Source of the DNA: Symbiodinium microadriaticum
Lineage: Eukaryota; Sar; Dinophyceae; Suessiales; Symbiodiniaceae
Length of the DNA stretch: 64,000 nucleotides
Reading direction: 5' to 3'
Assembly: GCA_001939145.1 (NCBI GenBank)
Contig: LSRX01001530.1
Span: forward strand, 1 to 64,000
The translations under genes were made by a program, and so were the position numbers. Shown in pieces: positions 12,812-23,499 of this stretch; the first letter of the stretch is position 1, and each line of letters starts with the position of its first letter. A model generated the notes under the pieces. That model saw only the letters and a program-made list of their open reading frames with translations. It ran no database searches and was not told the DNA's origin.

Positions 12812-13060
12812 TCAACTTTCGGGAACACCGTCGTGAAACATTTACCCGTGGAGAATGTTGGCGAAACCAACACTTTCAACCATCTCCATGAACTCGGAGA
12901 AACCCGGAGCCATAGTTTCGGGAAACATAGCAATTGTTGGGAATGTTGGAAAAACCAACACTTCCACGATTCCCCACAGACAAATCATGGAACATGTTAG
13001 TTTTAGCAACATTTCCAACAGCTCCCATGAATTTGGAGAAGCCTCGGGAGCAAACACCAT
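12812..13060. repeat. Hairpin-forming short tandem repeats
   Basis: Three related units of roughly 85-100 bp carry the word GAATGTTGGnnAAACCAACAC (around 12,850 and 12,937) or its complement-like variant CAACATTTCCAACAGC (around 13,003). Each is followed by a 'CATGAAnTnGGAGAA' block. GTTGG...CCAAC can fold into a small stem. The origin is unknown. Confidence 0.6.
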
Positions 13061-13689
13061 ACTAACCTCTGAATTTAGAACCAGAAGTACACCAAACCCT
13101 AAACTTAGAATCCTCGGGAGCTAGAGTATAGTAAACAAAAACACGCTTTCCCAGAAATGCAACAACCAACAACCGACTTGAACAGGAGAGAACCTAGGTG
13201 CCGGGGGGGGTGGGGGGGTGGAGGGGGGGTATCATATAGTCGCTCATTCGCTCATTTCGGGCGTAAGATCCGTACACGGTTGCAGCCCATTGGATGCAAA
13301 CTCACAGACTAATTGCATGCGGTGGTACCACATACATACATACATACATACATACATACATACATACATACATACAGAGCATATTCTAGGCTTCATAATG
13401 GTACATTCTTACATTAATACAATATAAAACAACACAACACAATGAAATATAAGAAAGCATCACATTGTGACATGTAAAACAGCAGGGCGAAAGAATCTAC
13501 AGTGCATCATTGTAGAACATAGCACATTACATAATAACAGACTATCTCATAACATATTAGAACTCATGAAAGGATAGTGTCAGAATATCGGAAAAGGGCG
13601 CTGTGCCGAATCACCGAAGAAGCTTAAACAGCACAAGACGTTTGCAAACACCGAAGAGCCCGGTCCACCAGGGCGCTCCCTGCCGTAAT
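13061..13689. other. No gene recognised; G-rich run and CATA microsatellite
   Basis: Contains a broken G-homopolymer (13,203-13,230) and a (CATA)n tract (13,331-13,375). The rest is AT-leaning sequence without a recognisable gene. Confidence 0.5.
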
Positions 13690-13857
13690 ACTATATGATA
13701 CTGATACAGTCTGATATAAGAAAGGGTGGTTTAGGTAAGTCTGCTATAGTATAGTACAGACAATACAATACAAACTATATGATACTGATACAGTCTGATA
13801 TAAGAAAGGGTGGTTTAGGTAAGTCTGCTATAGTATAGTACAGACAATACAATACAA
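13690..13857. repeat. 84-bp perfect tandem duplication
   Basis: The block starting CTATATGATACTGATACAGT at 13,691 is repeated at 13,775, a period of 84 bp. Both copies run through a TAGTATAGTACAGACAATAC end. The two copies look identical, so the duplication is recent. Confidence 0.9.
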
Positions 13858-14094
13858 TTAAATTCAATAGAGCATAATACAACATGATGCAACCTCATAG
13901 AACATAGTATAGTACGGTACAGTGCATTATAGTATAATGCGAAACAACATGGCGCAACACAACACAACATATAATGAGAAAACACAATATAGTACAAAGG
14001 TAGTAAAACTTGAGAAAACTTTGGATATAAAGTGTGGCTTTGTCCTGGTTCAGACATCCGAGGTCCGTTTACAATGATTGTTGTGTTAGTCCCT

Positions 14095-14255
14095 TCGCCT
14101 GTTTCTTCGCATCCTGCAGTGGTCGGGTGAAACCAGGACATACGTACAGTGCGCTGCATAGTAGTTCTGTCAACAAGTGCATTTCTGCATGCTGAACCAT
14201 TTGATCTTTGCATGCTGACATTCGTCATCATGGCGGCTGCATGGTGGGAAGCGGG
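14095..14255. repeat. Dispersed repeat, copy 1
   Basis: Resembles 45,806-45,934. Shared words in the same order include CTGTTTCTTCGCATCC, then CACAAGTGCA-like, TTGATCTTTGCATG, TCGTCATCA and GCTGCATGGTGGGAA. The copies differ by scattered substitutions and small gaps. It lies immediately 3' of the GNAT fragment, so it may be an old insertion. Confidence 0.7.
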
Positions 14256-14287
14256 ATGGGGCCGATGAGGAAACCTTGAAGCCAGCT

Positions 14288-14767
14288 TTAGTGTAGCATC
14301 TTCGTGCCTTCTCGTTGGTCTCCAATACACTCAGGTTTCTCTTGGAAAACGAGAATCCCTAAGCCTTTGCCCTGGTGCCCGCGGTCAACCTTCACCTGCC
14401 CGATTGTGAGCTCCTGCTTTTCAAAGTTGGCATACACGTAGCCTGTAACCATGTTTGTCGTTTGTGACAGGGCGGTTAGTGTGAGCGAGGAGGGCTTGAA
14501 AGCGCTTGCCAGCTCCTCAATACACGCGACATGCTTGTCCTCGGCCTTGTCATCCACTGCCACACCGACTAGAGTTGCTGCGTCCTTTGCAGTGAGGTTT
14601 TCGCACCAAGGCATTTCTGAATGCAGGTGTGCATGGTCCACTGCAAACTCTCTTTCTGAACGTGGCAAGCGCTTGGCGCAGTCCTTTACAGACTCACTCG
14701 CACACCCTGTATTCCTGATTTCGACCACAGTGTTGTGCTGAGACTTTTCGATAATGGGTTCGTGCAT
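14288..14767 (-). CDS. GNAT-family N-acetyltransferase fragment
   Basis: A 159-residue frame. Residues about 120-134 read TIGQVKVDRGHQGKGLG, matching GNAT motif A: a beta-strand followed by the acetyl-CoA pyrophosphate-binding loop with consensus Q/RxxGxG/A. The preceding segment NMVTGYVYANFEKQELTI fits the GNAT beta-strand before motif A. After ILVFQ the family similarity ends, and motif B with the usual tyrosine is not seen. A further exon may exist, or the gene is truncated where the dispersed repeat begins. A stop codon lies just upstream of the first ATG. The substrate cannot be predicted. Confidence 0.6.
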   Translation of the reverse strand: MHEPIIEKSQHNTVVEIRNTGCASESVKDCAKRLPRSEREFAVDHAHLHSEMPWCENLTAKDAATLVGVAVDDKAEDKHVACIEELASAFKPSSLTLTALSQTTNMVTGYVYANFEKQELTIGQVKVDRGHQGKGLGILVFQEKPECIGDQREGTKMLH

Positions 14768-14861
14768 ATTCTCTTACTGACATTCAATCATGGCCAAGCG
14801 GCTCCTTGCTGCGGCAGCAGGACACGAGCTCTGAGGTGTTGGCGAAGGTCGTGGGCGCTTC

Positions 14862-15343
14862 CTAGTCCGGCACGCGCCGGCTCTGGGCTTTCAGGAGCTC
14901 GCGTGGTGTCTGGTTATTTCGCTTGGACCTGACCAGCACTGAGGCCCCATGCTCGATAAGGACGTTCACCACATCCATGTGTGAATGTTTAATACCATAG
15001 AATAAGGCCGTCTCCCCCCAACTGTCACGCCAGTTGACATGGTATCCCAAATTCAGCAGAAACCTGACAATTGTCAGATTGCCATAAGCCGCTGCGTAGA
15101 AGAGTGGTGTTTGCTGGTTGACTGGTTGAGGTCCACCTCCGCCAGATCGACGCCCATCCGCACCGCGCGTCTGCCTAAACTTTCGCTTCCCCTGCGCTGT
15201 CGTGCTGCTATGAGAAACAGAGCATTTTGCCGAAGCTGGCTGTGACGCCAGGTGACGTCGAGCTTCGAAAGTGCCTCTGTGGCTTCTGTGAAGCTGCCAT
15301 CACGCACCGCTTCAAACAGCTGTTCTTGATTCATCTCGGACAA
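14862..15343 (-). CDS. Ankyrin-repeat protein with frameshift
   Basis: Reading from ATG 15,343 (MSEMNQEQLFEAVRDGSFTE) gives an ankyrin-like N-terminus. At 15,114-15,129 an 8-bp unit (CTGGTTGA on the plus strand) is tandemly repeated and shifts the frame. The other frame then continues with textbook ankyrin features: QTPLFYAAAYGNLTIVRFLL, then WGETALFYGIKHSHMDVVNV and LIEHGASV, and ends at 14,862. Removing one 8-bp unit would join the two halves exactly at a TPLxxAA motif. There are about three repeats, presumably for protein binding. Eight bases is too short for an intron, so this allele is either a young pseudogene or a truncated variant. Confidence 0.75.
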
Positions 15344-16458
15344 GTCTTGAGCCCAAGAATCTTGCAGAGGTGGCTAGGTGCTTGGCTCCACCTGCCCAGG
15401 CACCCACAAAACACGATCTGTAACCATGGTTTCTCGCATTCCCAACAGCGGTGATTCACTTGGACGGGTGGACCCGGTGAAATTTCAGAATAAAAACAGG
15501 AAGAGGCAAGAACAAACGACAGCACCGCAACTCAGAGGATGATGTAACACAATACAATACTACTAATTTCAATATGGCATAATACAAGATACTATAACAT
15601 GGCAGGACATTGCCCGATGTGATGTGAGAATATATAGTGCAATACAAGACAAAACAAAAAATGTGACGTGATTTGATACCATATGAGATGATAGAACAGG
15701 CTCTCATGCAAGATCAGACCAGATAAGACACGACTACATAACATAACAGAACCTTATAGTAGTGTGTAGTATATTTCTGGCAACCCCCAACCCTCTCCGG
15801 ACCTCCCGAAGCGAGGAAGGTGGCACATTCAGAACCTCACCAGCGGCTCGCAAGCGCCATGGTGCATTTATCTGTCCTTGCTAAGCTTCTCAGGTTAAGG
15901 GTGTCTTTTCCGGGGGTATTCGTGCTATGAATATGAGGATCCCGGTAATTTGGGATTCTCTACTAGTAGGATCCCCCCCCCCTGTTCTGAGACTCCCAAG
16001 TGGCCTCGCCAAATTCGAGACGTATGCGGCTGTTGGCACCTTCCTGCCCGACAGCACCGATGCAGTCGACACCAGGACGAAGACAAAAATGGGTTGAGGG
16101 TTTAGTTTTGTGGGGGTTTAGGGTTGGAAAAAGGCACACTGGAATGTAGTAGTACATTATATATTCAGAATGGCACGATATGATATGCTATTCTAAGATA
16201 CGATATAGTGCGATGTAATATGACATGCAAGGTGAAATGCAACAAAAAGACAAGACAATGAGATACACCATCAAATAACAGCAACAATGACGACAGTCGA
16301 AGTCACAATCGTGACATAGCAACAGGTGATAACAACAATAAGACGAACAGCTAAAGCCACGATCGTAAAACATTCAACGCATTGCAGTAATATCCATGAT
16401 AGCAACTTGCCAATAATGCCAATAAACATTACGACAGCGACGACAACAACAACAACAA

Positions 16459-16511
<53 letters not shown>

Positions 16512-17699
16512 CAACAGCAACAGCAACAACAACAACAACAACAACAGCAGTCAATGATAACAGCATCAATACTATCATACCGATAGCGGCAGTAATAACA
16601 TGATATGAATGATATGACCACAAACAATGCATGCTATACTAGTCCTCGAACTACGGAGTGATGGAGTACCAAGAATAACCGAAGTAATCATTTCACCATT
16701 GCCACAATACCAGCGAAGATTTAGCGAATATGTAATCGCAACGGTAACTACTAAACTTATGCCTTGCGCCATTATACTCATGAGAAGAAAATGCTCAAAA
16801 CAATAGTGTTCACAGTGAACTAGTAATGACACATACTAGCGACGATGACAATAACACCACCAATGACATGGAAAAAACGCTAACCATGACAATATAGTAG
16901 TAATGATAACCGAATAACAACAAACAGTACTATCATTCAATTTGCTATATCTGTGTACAAGCAGGAAAGACACTGATTTACTTAAACTACATTGAGAACT
17001 GAAAAGTACAAAGAAAGCAAATCACTCAACCATTCAATGAATAAACACATAGATGCATCATCCCAATAAAGGAAGAGGACTGACTATATACTTAGAGCTA
17101 TCATAAGCCATCCTCTGACCTCCTCGTCGGTTGGCTCGTAGAGAAGGCTAACGGCCTGCCGCCGAGCACGTTCTTAAGGCTCTCCAATAACGAACATGGG
17201 GAGTTTGACATTGAGATTATAGAAATTATAGAGGGGCAGCCATGCGGATCCAATGAATACAGTTCACCTTCTCCGTGCCATCGGACAACTTGAAGAGCCG
17301 CGGATTCTCTGGAAGCTGGAATTCTTCCTCCGAGCGTTCGTTGCTTGCAGCGATGCATGGCAACGAACAGGACACAATTCACGACTCCGAGTGCGCAACA
17401 TCTAGACACATGGCCACCCACTGAGATAGCCGTGCCAGTTCACCTTTCAATTTCACCTCCCCTGAACATACTTCTCTGCCGTCCTCCTTTGGAGGCTCCA
17501 GCGCAGGAAGTGCAAACGCCTTCGGACAAGCTACTGTGCGACTCTGGTCGAAAGCTCAGAGTAGGTTGTTCCAGGAGTTTGCTTTTGCTACCGGGGACGT
17601 TGCGACAAACAGGAATGGGCGATGCTGTCGACAAGCATTCGGACGGTCCCTTCATCCTACCTGACCACCTGCCTTCGGTGCATCCAAGAACTCGTGTCC
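15344..17699. other. No gene recognised; microsatellite-rich
   Basis: AT-leaning spacer with a C10 run at 15,967, a TTTAGGG-like scrap at 16,098-16,128 and a CAA/CAG microsatellite at 16,443-16,548. The region 17,100-17,699 could hold 3' exons of the neighbouring nucleotide triphosphatase, but I could not identify them. Confidence 0.45.
16443..16548. repeat. CAA/CAG compound microsatellite
   Basis: Blocks of CAA units, then repeated CAGCAA hexamers, then CAA again. Confidence 0.9.
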
Positions 17700-17707
17700 T
17701 GCAACAG

Positions 17708-19412
17708 GCCTCGAAAGCAGCGACGTCAACGCTGTACTTGCCCACCGTTGGTGGTGCCTGTCCACGGCACTGAATCCAAAACACAGGGTCGGAACCCAAA
17801 CGGCAAAAAGTCGGATCGGCAAGAACAGCGACAAACAGCACAATAACTGGAATGGTGCGGAGACGACGACGATAGGACTGGCTTGGAGTCTCACACGGCA
17901 CGTCAATGATGGTTTCACAGCTTCTGCCCGCAGGAGCTTCAAATTCCAATCGAGCTTCCCACGCAAATCCCATAGTTGTCTGCGCTTAGGTACGCCGAGC
18001 CCAGCTCGGCCCCTTCCGTCCCCTGCCTCCACCGGAACCTCAAATCTCGGATTGGCACCACAGCATTTGTCTACTCAGAAGGTCAACATGGTTCTATGCT
18101 CTCGGGTCCGTCGTCCTCCTGAGAGCCAGGCTCATAATCCCCGCAAATCCCCCCGACTGCTCGACTCCCAATTCTAGCGGGATCGCCAACCTTTGGGTTG
18201 GGAAAGTGACTCCGCCGTCTCCAGACACCACACCGTTGAAGATTCATGCTAAGAGCATCTGAAAAAGGCCTGGCTCTGAAACCATGTTGATACGGTGGCA
18301 CGCCGTGCTGGTTTCGGGGGCTTTCCAGCTGCATGAAAACCCCCCACCCATTTGCTTGACCCTTAACATGGTTATCGTTTTTTACTCTCATCGTTTTACA
18401 GGACTTTGGGACTGTATAATCTAAGCTAATGTTACGAACATTCGTTATCGTTCTGTTTTTATTCTTATCGTTTTACAAGGAATTCGATTGCTCTCAACTT
18501 ACGGGCGCATCTTCTTTAAAAACTCCAGACGGGGTTTTTTCCATCCTTTAGCTGTGCTTCAGTCAATGCAGGGGCTCCGCATGAAATTTCCGACGACAGT
18601 CGACAGTAGCAGAAGCTAGCTCCAGCCTACTTCTCTCATGCAGATGATCATGGATGATGGACACGAGCAGCCTTCCCCTCCCTGGCAAGGACACTCCGCG
18701 TCTGCTCGTCAGGCTCTAGGCAGCCTGCGACAAGCTAGGTGCTTCTGCAAGCGCACTTCTGTTCCCTTGTACCCTCGACTAAGGGTATATGATGGGTACA
18801 TGGTCTCAAACAGTGGGTATTTAGAGTGGTAGATGGAGGGTCGGGGCAGAGAGCGCACGCCTACACGCACGACATCGAAGCCCAGTCGCTGCTTGGGGTT
18901 CCTTGGCTTCAGCGGGCTGGTCGGAATTCATGCAGATCAGATCCAATCTCGAAGAGCTGAGACTTCTTTCGGGACAAGGCGCGCTGGATCTCTGACCTCT
19001 TCGGTGTAGAAGCCTGAAGCCGCAGGGTTCCTAAACCCGACCTGGCTTTTCCGTTCACTCGTACGTCTTCTGTGCGAGGGAAGATCTTGAGCTGTCGATT
19101 TCGAGACGAGTGCGCACCGGCGAGCTTGGATCCGGCAAGATGCTGGAAGCCAACTGGGAATTAAGAAACCACTGGATCTTATATTATAGAGGTTCGGAAT
19201 ATCGATTCTGTCTTCTGGGGGTTCAGATTCTAGAGTCTAGAGGCTCTCGGATTGTGGTAGGATGCCCACCTCGCACATCCACACCACCCTCTCCATCTTC
19301 CTCCAAGACGGAGACATGGGGTCATGAGAAAACCCGAGCATCTCTGCCAGGTCCTCGCGCAGCTTCTCCAGCAACTTGTGCACCAGAGTCGTCTTGCCCA
19401 CTCCAGGCTGGC
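17708..19412 (-). CDS. THEP1/NTPCR-type nucleotide triphosphatase (partial)
   Basis: Four exon-sized segments in the right order match the cancer-related/THEP1 nucleoside triphosphatase family. At 19,412 after a CCCAG acceptor comes a P-loop, GQPGVGKTTLVHKLLEKL (Walker A, GxxGxGKT). At 19,015-18,989, after TTCAG, comes GFYTEEVRD. At about 18,888-18,871 comes RLGFDVV. At 17,746-17,708, between an ACAG acceptor and a GC donor (TTCGAG|GCC), comes VGKYSVDVAAFE. Known family members have these blocks in the same order. The Walker B block (DEIGKME type) and the C-terminal third were not found, so the 3' half is missing, diverged or hidden in introns. The first coding exon upstream of the P-loop was also not located. 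Confidence 0.7.
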
Positions 19413-19440
19413 CTGGGCGTTTGATCCAATTACATTGCAA

Positions 19441-19515
19441 CACAATCAATACACTATAATCTACTACATATACTATCCTATACTATACTATACTATACTA
19501 TACTATACAATTGTC
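19441..19515. repeat. AT microsatellite (TACTA)n
   Basis: Repeats of TATAC/CTATAC immediately upstream of the P-loop exon, probably intronic. Confidence 0.85.
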
Positions 19516-19646
19516 TACTTTCTTATGATTCGCGAAGAGATTCTCGCTCTTGGCATCGCTTGACTGTTGCCCAGCTACTCGCGATGAAGATGTGCCTGGG
19601 CTGCTTCCTGCAAGAGCTTCTGCGAGTCTCCTTTCCACTGCTTGCA

Positions 19647-20241
19647 CTATTGGAAGTCCCAGACGGTCCTGGGCTCCTCTTTGGGGGCCGCCGGCGTCGC
19701 TTCTTCTGGGGCCTCCTGGCACAGTCTCTGAAATCCAAACCCAAGCCCAGCAGGCGCCAGATCTTTGGCCTCTAACTTGGCTGGCGCCGTAGTGGCTGCC
19801 TGGCTCATGAGCATCACAGAAGCTCAGAAGACCGTTACAGTTCCTGGATTCCTGGTGACCATACGACCAACAAGAAGCGATTTAAGCATGCTCACAGGAT
19901 CCGTCGAGTCGAACCGGACCCACTGAAACCATCAGGATACGGGGTGTCACTGCCTTCTGCTCGGAGACACTCGTATTCTGATCTTGCAAGAACTGGCAAC
20001 TGAGCAACGGGAAACCGTGAAAACAGGGAAGGGCCCAGGCGCCTCTGCCGGAGCCTCCTTCGCTGGTGGCTCCGACGCCAAGGTCTCGAACTCCTCCTCG
20101 GAGATTCGATGGCGGCATGGCTTTTGGGAATGGATTTCTGTCAACTCAGCAAGCGACGAGCTCGCCGTACCCATCCCATCCGTCACCGAGATCTTTTTGC
20201 ACCGGAAGGTCGTAGTCGTCCTCCCAGTCTTGCGCCTGCAT
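19647..20241 (-). CDS. Small acidic protein, unrecognised
   Basis: ATG at 20,241 opens an acidic, tryptophan-containing segment (MQAQDWEDDYDLPVQKDLGD, then GWDGYGELVA). After a gap follows the acidic segment RISEEEFETLASEPPAKEAP. A last segment, LCQEAPEEATPAAPKEEPRT followed by VWDFQ, ends in TAG at 19,647. The three share acidic/proline-rich composition and lie in order on one strand, so I read them as exons of one small protein of about 100-150 residues. I do not recognise the family. Exact splice borders are not fixed. Confidence 0.45.
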
Positions 20242-20887
20242 TGCAGATTCCTTCTCTTTCACCCACACGACCCTCTACAATCCAACCGCAGGGAGAACTT
20301 GCTGGAGCCCCTCCCGCATGGCAGATACACATCTGCTACTGCTCGTCTTGATGGAAGGCATAGCTTACATGCTGGCCAGCACTTTTACACGGAATCTTTT
20401 CCTCACATCACGTCCACCGAACAACACGGTACCAGTTCTGAGTATCGGGCAGACGCAGATGCAGACGGAGGCTGCACTTCCACAGCAACCTGAACATCAT
20501 GACTTTACCGGCTTGCGATTGGCAGATGCGACCTGGAGACCACTGGCGAGATCAACTTAAAAATCCGATTAGTTTTGAAGTCTCTTGTTCTCAAATCCAG
20601 CAGTCTTTCTGGCCGGGGCTGCTGCTTGTGAAAGGGATGCATCCTCGCCTTGTTGCAGTGAGATAGGCAATTGTGACAAACCCCATGAACATGGCTATAG
20701 CTCGCCCCGCCACTGAGGGCTTGACTAGGTGCAGGTTGGGTTGGAAGACTCTCCTCAGGACATGCGAAAGTACATCTCATAGATGTTGGCAAGGAAGTGA
20801 AGTGGCAAGACACAGGGCAACTAAACACTGCTTCCCAACATCAACATCGCAAACAACGCCGAAAGCTATCCAGAACAACAGCAGCTC

Positions 20888-23376
20888 CTGCGGTGGTGAC
20901 CGCGTGAGCAGCGCGGCCGCGCCGCCCTGCACAAACAGAAGGCGGCACGACTATCGACTTGAACCTGCCAGAAAGCCCTCATGAGTGACTGCATGACTGT
21001 GCAGCTGTGGCTGGTTCCGACGTGTGGGCACCCGCCCAATCTGCTGCTCATGCCCCCATACGAAAGGTGACCATCAGATCAGCCAATGCAGACATCCGCA
21101 AAACACGAGAGCACTGTTCAGTGGACAGACCGACGAAGGCCAGGAAAGTGGCGCTGGCCTGAGGCGGCGGCCGTGTAAGCAGCGCTGCCGCGCCGCCCTT
21201 TGCCAGAGACAGACCAAGCCGTGCGTCTTGCATCCCGTATAATTATGCTTTACTGAAAACTCGGTGTCTCTGAAATCACTCCCGGCCACAGTGAACGGAT
21301 GTAGTAAAGAGCATGGGTTGCACAACCACAAGGTCCTGCGGCGGTGGCCGCGTCAGCAGCGCGGCCGCGCCTCCCTGCACAAAGAGAACGCACAGGCACA
21401 GCTGTCGCCCATACCGGAATCTGCAAACGAAGTTTTTCATCGTCATTTGATGGGCATCTCAGCTTCATCTTCTGGATGTGTATGTAACTCATCTCTGCGA
21501 TACCATCGCAAGCATGCCCACACCCACACTGTACAATCTGCTGCTCATGCCCCTGTAACAAAGTAAAGGTGACCATCAGATCAGTCAATGCAGACATCCG
21601 CAAAACACGAGAGCTCTGTTCAGTGGACAGACCGACGAAGGCCAGGAAAGTGGCGCGGGCCTGAGGCGGCGGCCGTGTAAGCAGCGCTGCCGCGCCGCCC
21701 TTTGCCAGAGACAGACCAAGCCGTGCATCTTGCATCCCGTATAATTATGCTTTACTGAAAACTCGGTGTCTCTGAAATCACTCCCGGCCACAGTGAACGG
21801 ATGTAGTAAAGAGCATGGGTTGCACAACCACAAGGTCCTGCGGCGGAGGCCGCGTCAGCAGCGCGGCCGCGCCTCCCTGCACAAAGAGAACGCACAGGCA
21901 CAGCTGTCGCCCATACCGGAATCTGCAAACGAAGTTTTTCATCGTCATTTGATGGGCATCTCAGCTTCATCTTCTGGATGTGTATGTAACTCATCTCTGC
22001 GATACCATCGCAAGCATGCCCACACCCACACTGTACAATCTGCTGCTCATGCCCCTGTAACAAAGAAAAGGTGACCATCAGATCAGTCAATGCAGACATC
22101 CGCAAAACACGAGAGCTCTGTACAGTGGACAGACCGACGAAGGCCAGGAAAGTGGCGCGGGCCTGAGGCGGCGGCCGTGTAAGCAGCGCTGCCGCGCCGC
22201 CCTTTGCCAGAGACAGACCAAGCCGTGCATCTTGCATCCCGTATAATTATGCTTTACTGAAAACTCGGTGTCTCTGAAATCACTCCCGGCCACAGTGAAC
22301 GGATGTAGTAAAGAGCATAGGTTGCACAACCACAAGGTCCTGCGGCGGCGGCCGTGTCAGCAGCGCGGCCGCGCCTCCCTGCACAAAGAGAAGGGCTCTC
22401 GCCGATCCGTACTGGCACCCAGGCAGGACTGCTAGCTGCTAACAGCTGCCAAATGCTGCAACTTCGTATATCACCATGGCAGAGACTCTCTTTAGCCCGG
22501 TTTTGCCTTAACTGGGCCCCTGCAAATTCTCCTGGAGAGCTCCAAGAAGCTCCAGGCTTCGATCTTCCAAAGCTCCCCCCGAGCCTGCGGCGGGCGTGTC
22601 GGCGCCGGGCCGCCCTGTCGGCTGACATGAACTCACTGGAAGGCTCTGCACCTAGGGCCTTGACATTCTTGCTGCAAGCTTCGGACAGATAATTCAAGGT
22701 AACTTCGCGCTTCTCTCGGACGCCCACTCCCGGTCTGCTGCTTCCCTGCCTCCCAATACCCGGACAGCCCCCAAAACCCCCAAAAATCAAGGAATTAATA
22801 TTCTTAATGCCTCATTATTTTGAGCCAAGCTGAAGCAAATTCCTTGATTGAGGCTCTCCGGGTAAAACCTTATTGCGCAGGGATCTACGTGTAGTATTCT
22901 GGTAGTGTGGGGATGCCTGGTACAGTACTCTGAAACACCCGATCCGCGCAGGACGCATGTCTGTTCGTGGGCACGATCGATAAAGAAAACACGCCACACA
23001 GCTCTCCTGTTCTCGATGATGGTAGCACTTTAAGCCCTGTTTCATCCAGCAGTTCCTGTGCAGGCGGCCGTGGCGGCACTGCCACGCCACACTGTGCCGG
23101 GTTCTGGCAGCTTGGGGGGTCGCTTTTGGATGTCATGATCTCCAGCTTAGGCGTGGGAGGATCCTTCTCTGTTTCAGCCTCAGGCTCTCTTCAGATGTAG
23201 GTCTGCCGTTCGCTGCAGCACAGGCTCGCAAACTTAGAGGCGGGCACTGACTGCCTTTTGAGAGCTTCTTGCACATCTAATAGGAAAACGTAACTGCTGA
23301 GATTCGGGGCTGGCCGAAATCTGAAACGCTGCAGGTCCTGTGGGGGCGGCCGTGTCAGCAGGGTCGCTGCACCACC
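20888..23376 (-). CDS. Gene-like region with nine 39-nt microexon candidates
   Basis: Nine copies of a short cassette lie on the minus strand: 23,376-23,338, 23,091-23,056, 22,378-22,340, 22,201-22,163, 21,876-21,838, 21,699-21,661, 21,374-21,336, 21,197-21,159 and 20,926-20,888. Eight are exactly 39 nt and encode GGAAALLTRPPPQ or close variants. The ninth (23,091-23,056) is 36 nt and diverged (CGVAVPPRPPAQ). Every copy is preceded by AG and followed by GA or GC, matching dinoflagellate splice borders. Of the 12 variable sites among the 39-nt copies, 10 are third codon positions. Upstream and downstream flanks differ between copies outside the tandem array. Other segments, such as 22,740-22,460, may also be exons. 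The protein family is unknown to me. Confidence 0.55.
21030..22392. repeat. 502-bp tandem array, about 2.7 units
   Basis: Units start at matching positions 21,063, 21,565 and 22,067 (AAAGGTGACCATCAGATCAG). The period is exactly 502 bp, with only a few substitutions between units. Each unit carries two versions of the 39-nt cassette: one followed by GCCCGCGCC (alpha), the other by GACCTTGTGG (beta) on the minus strand. Similarity stops at about 22,392, inside the third beta flank. Confidence 0.95.
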
Positions 23377-23499
23377 CTGAGCACACTCCACAATAAGGGA
23401 AGATAGTGGCAGTGACGATTCAAACCTCTGTGATGCTGCTGTCACCGGCGCGGGCATCAGAACGACACAGAACTTGTTAGTGATGCACACTTCCGATTT

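Noticed and set aside
20888..22392. Long 161-178-residue minus frames through the 502-bp array as one protein
   Set aside because: The frames switch relative to the conserved cassette, and only the 39-nt cassettes show codon-position bias. Most of the unit is better read as intron.
22800..22860. A spliced-leader relic (TTGAGCCAAGC near 22,820)
   Set aside because: Only about nine bases match the reverse complement of the dinoflagellate leader, and the diagnostic remainder is absent.
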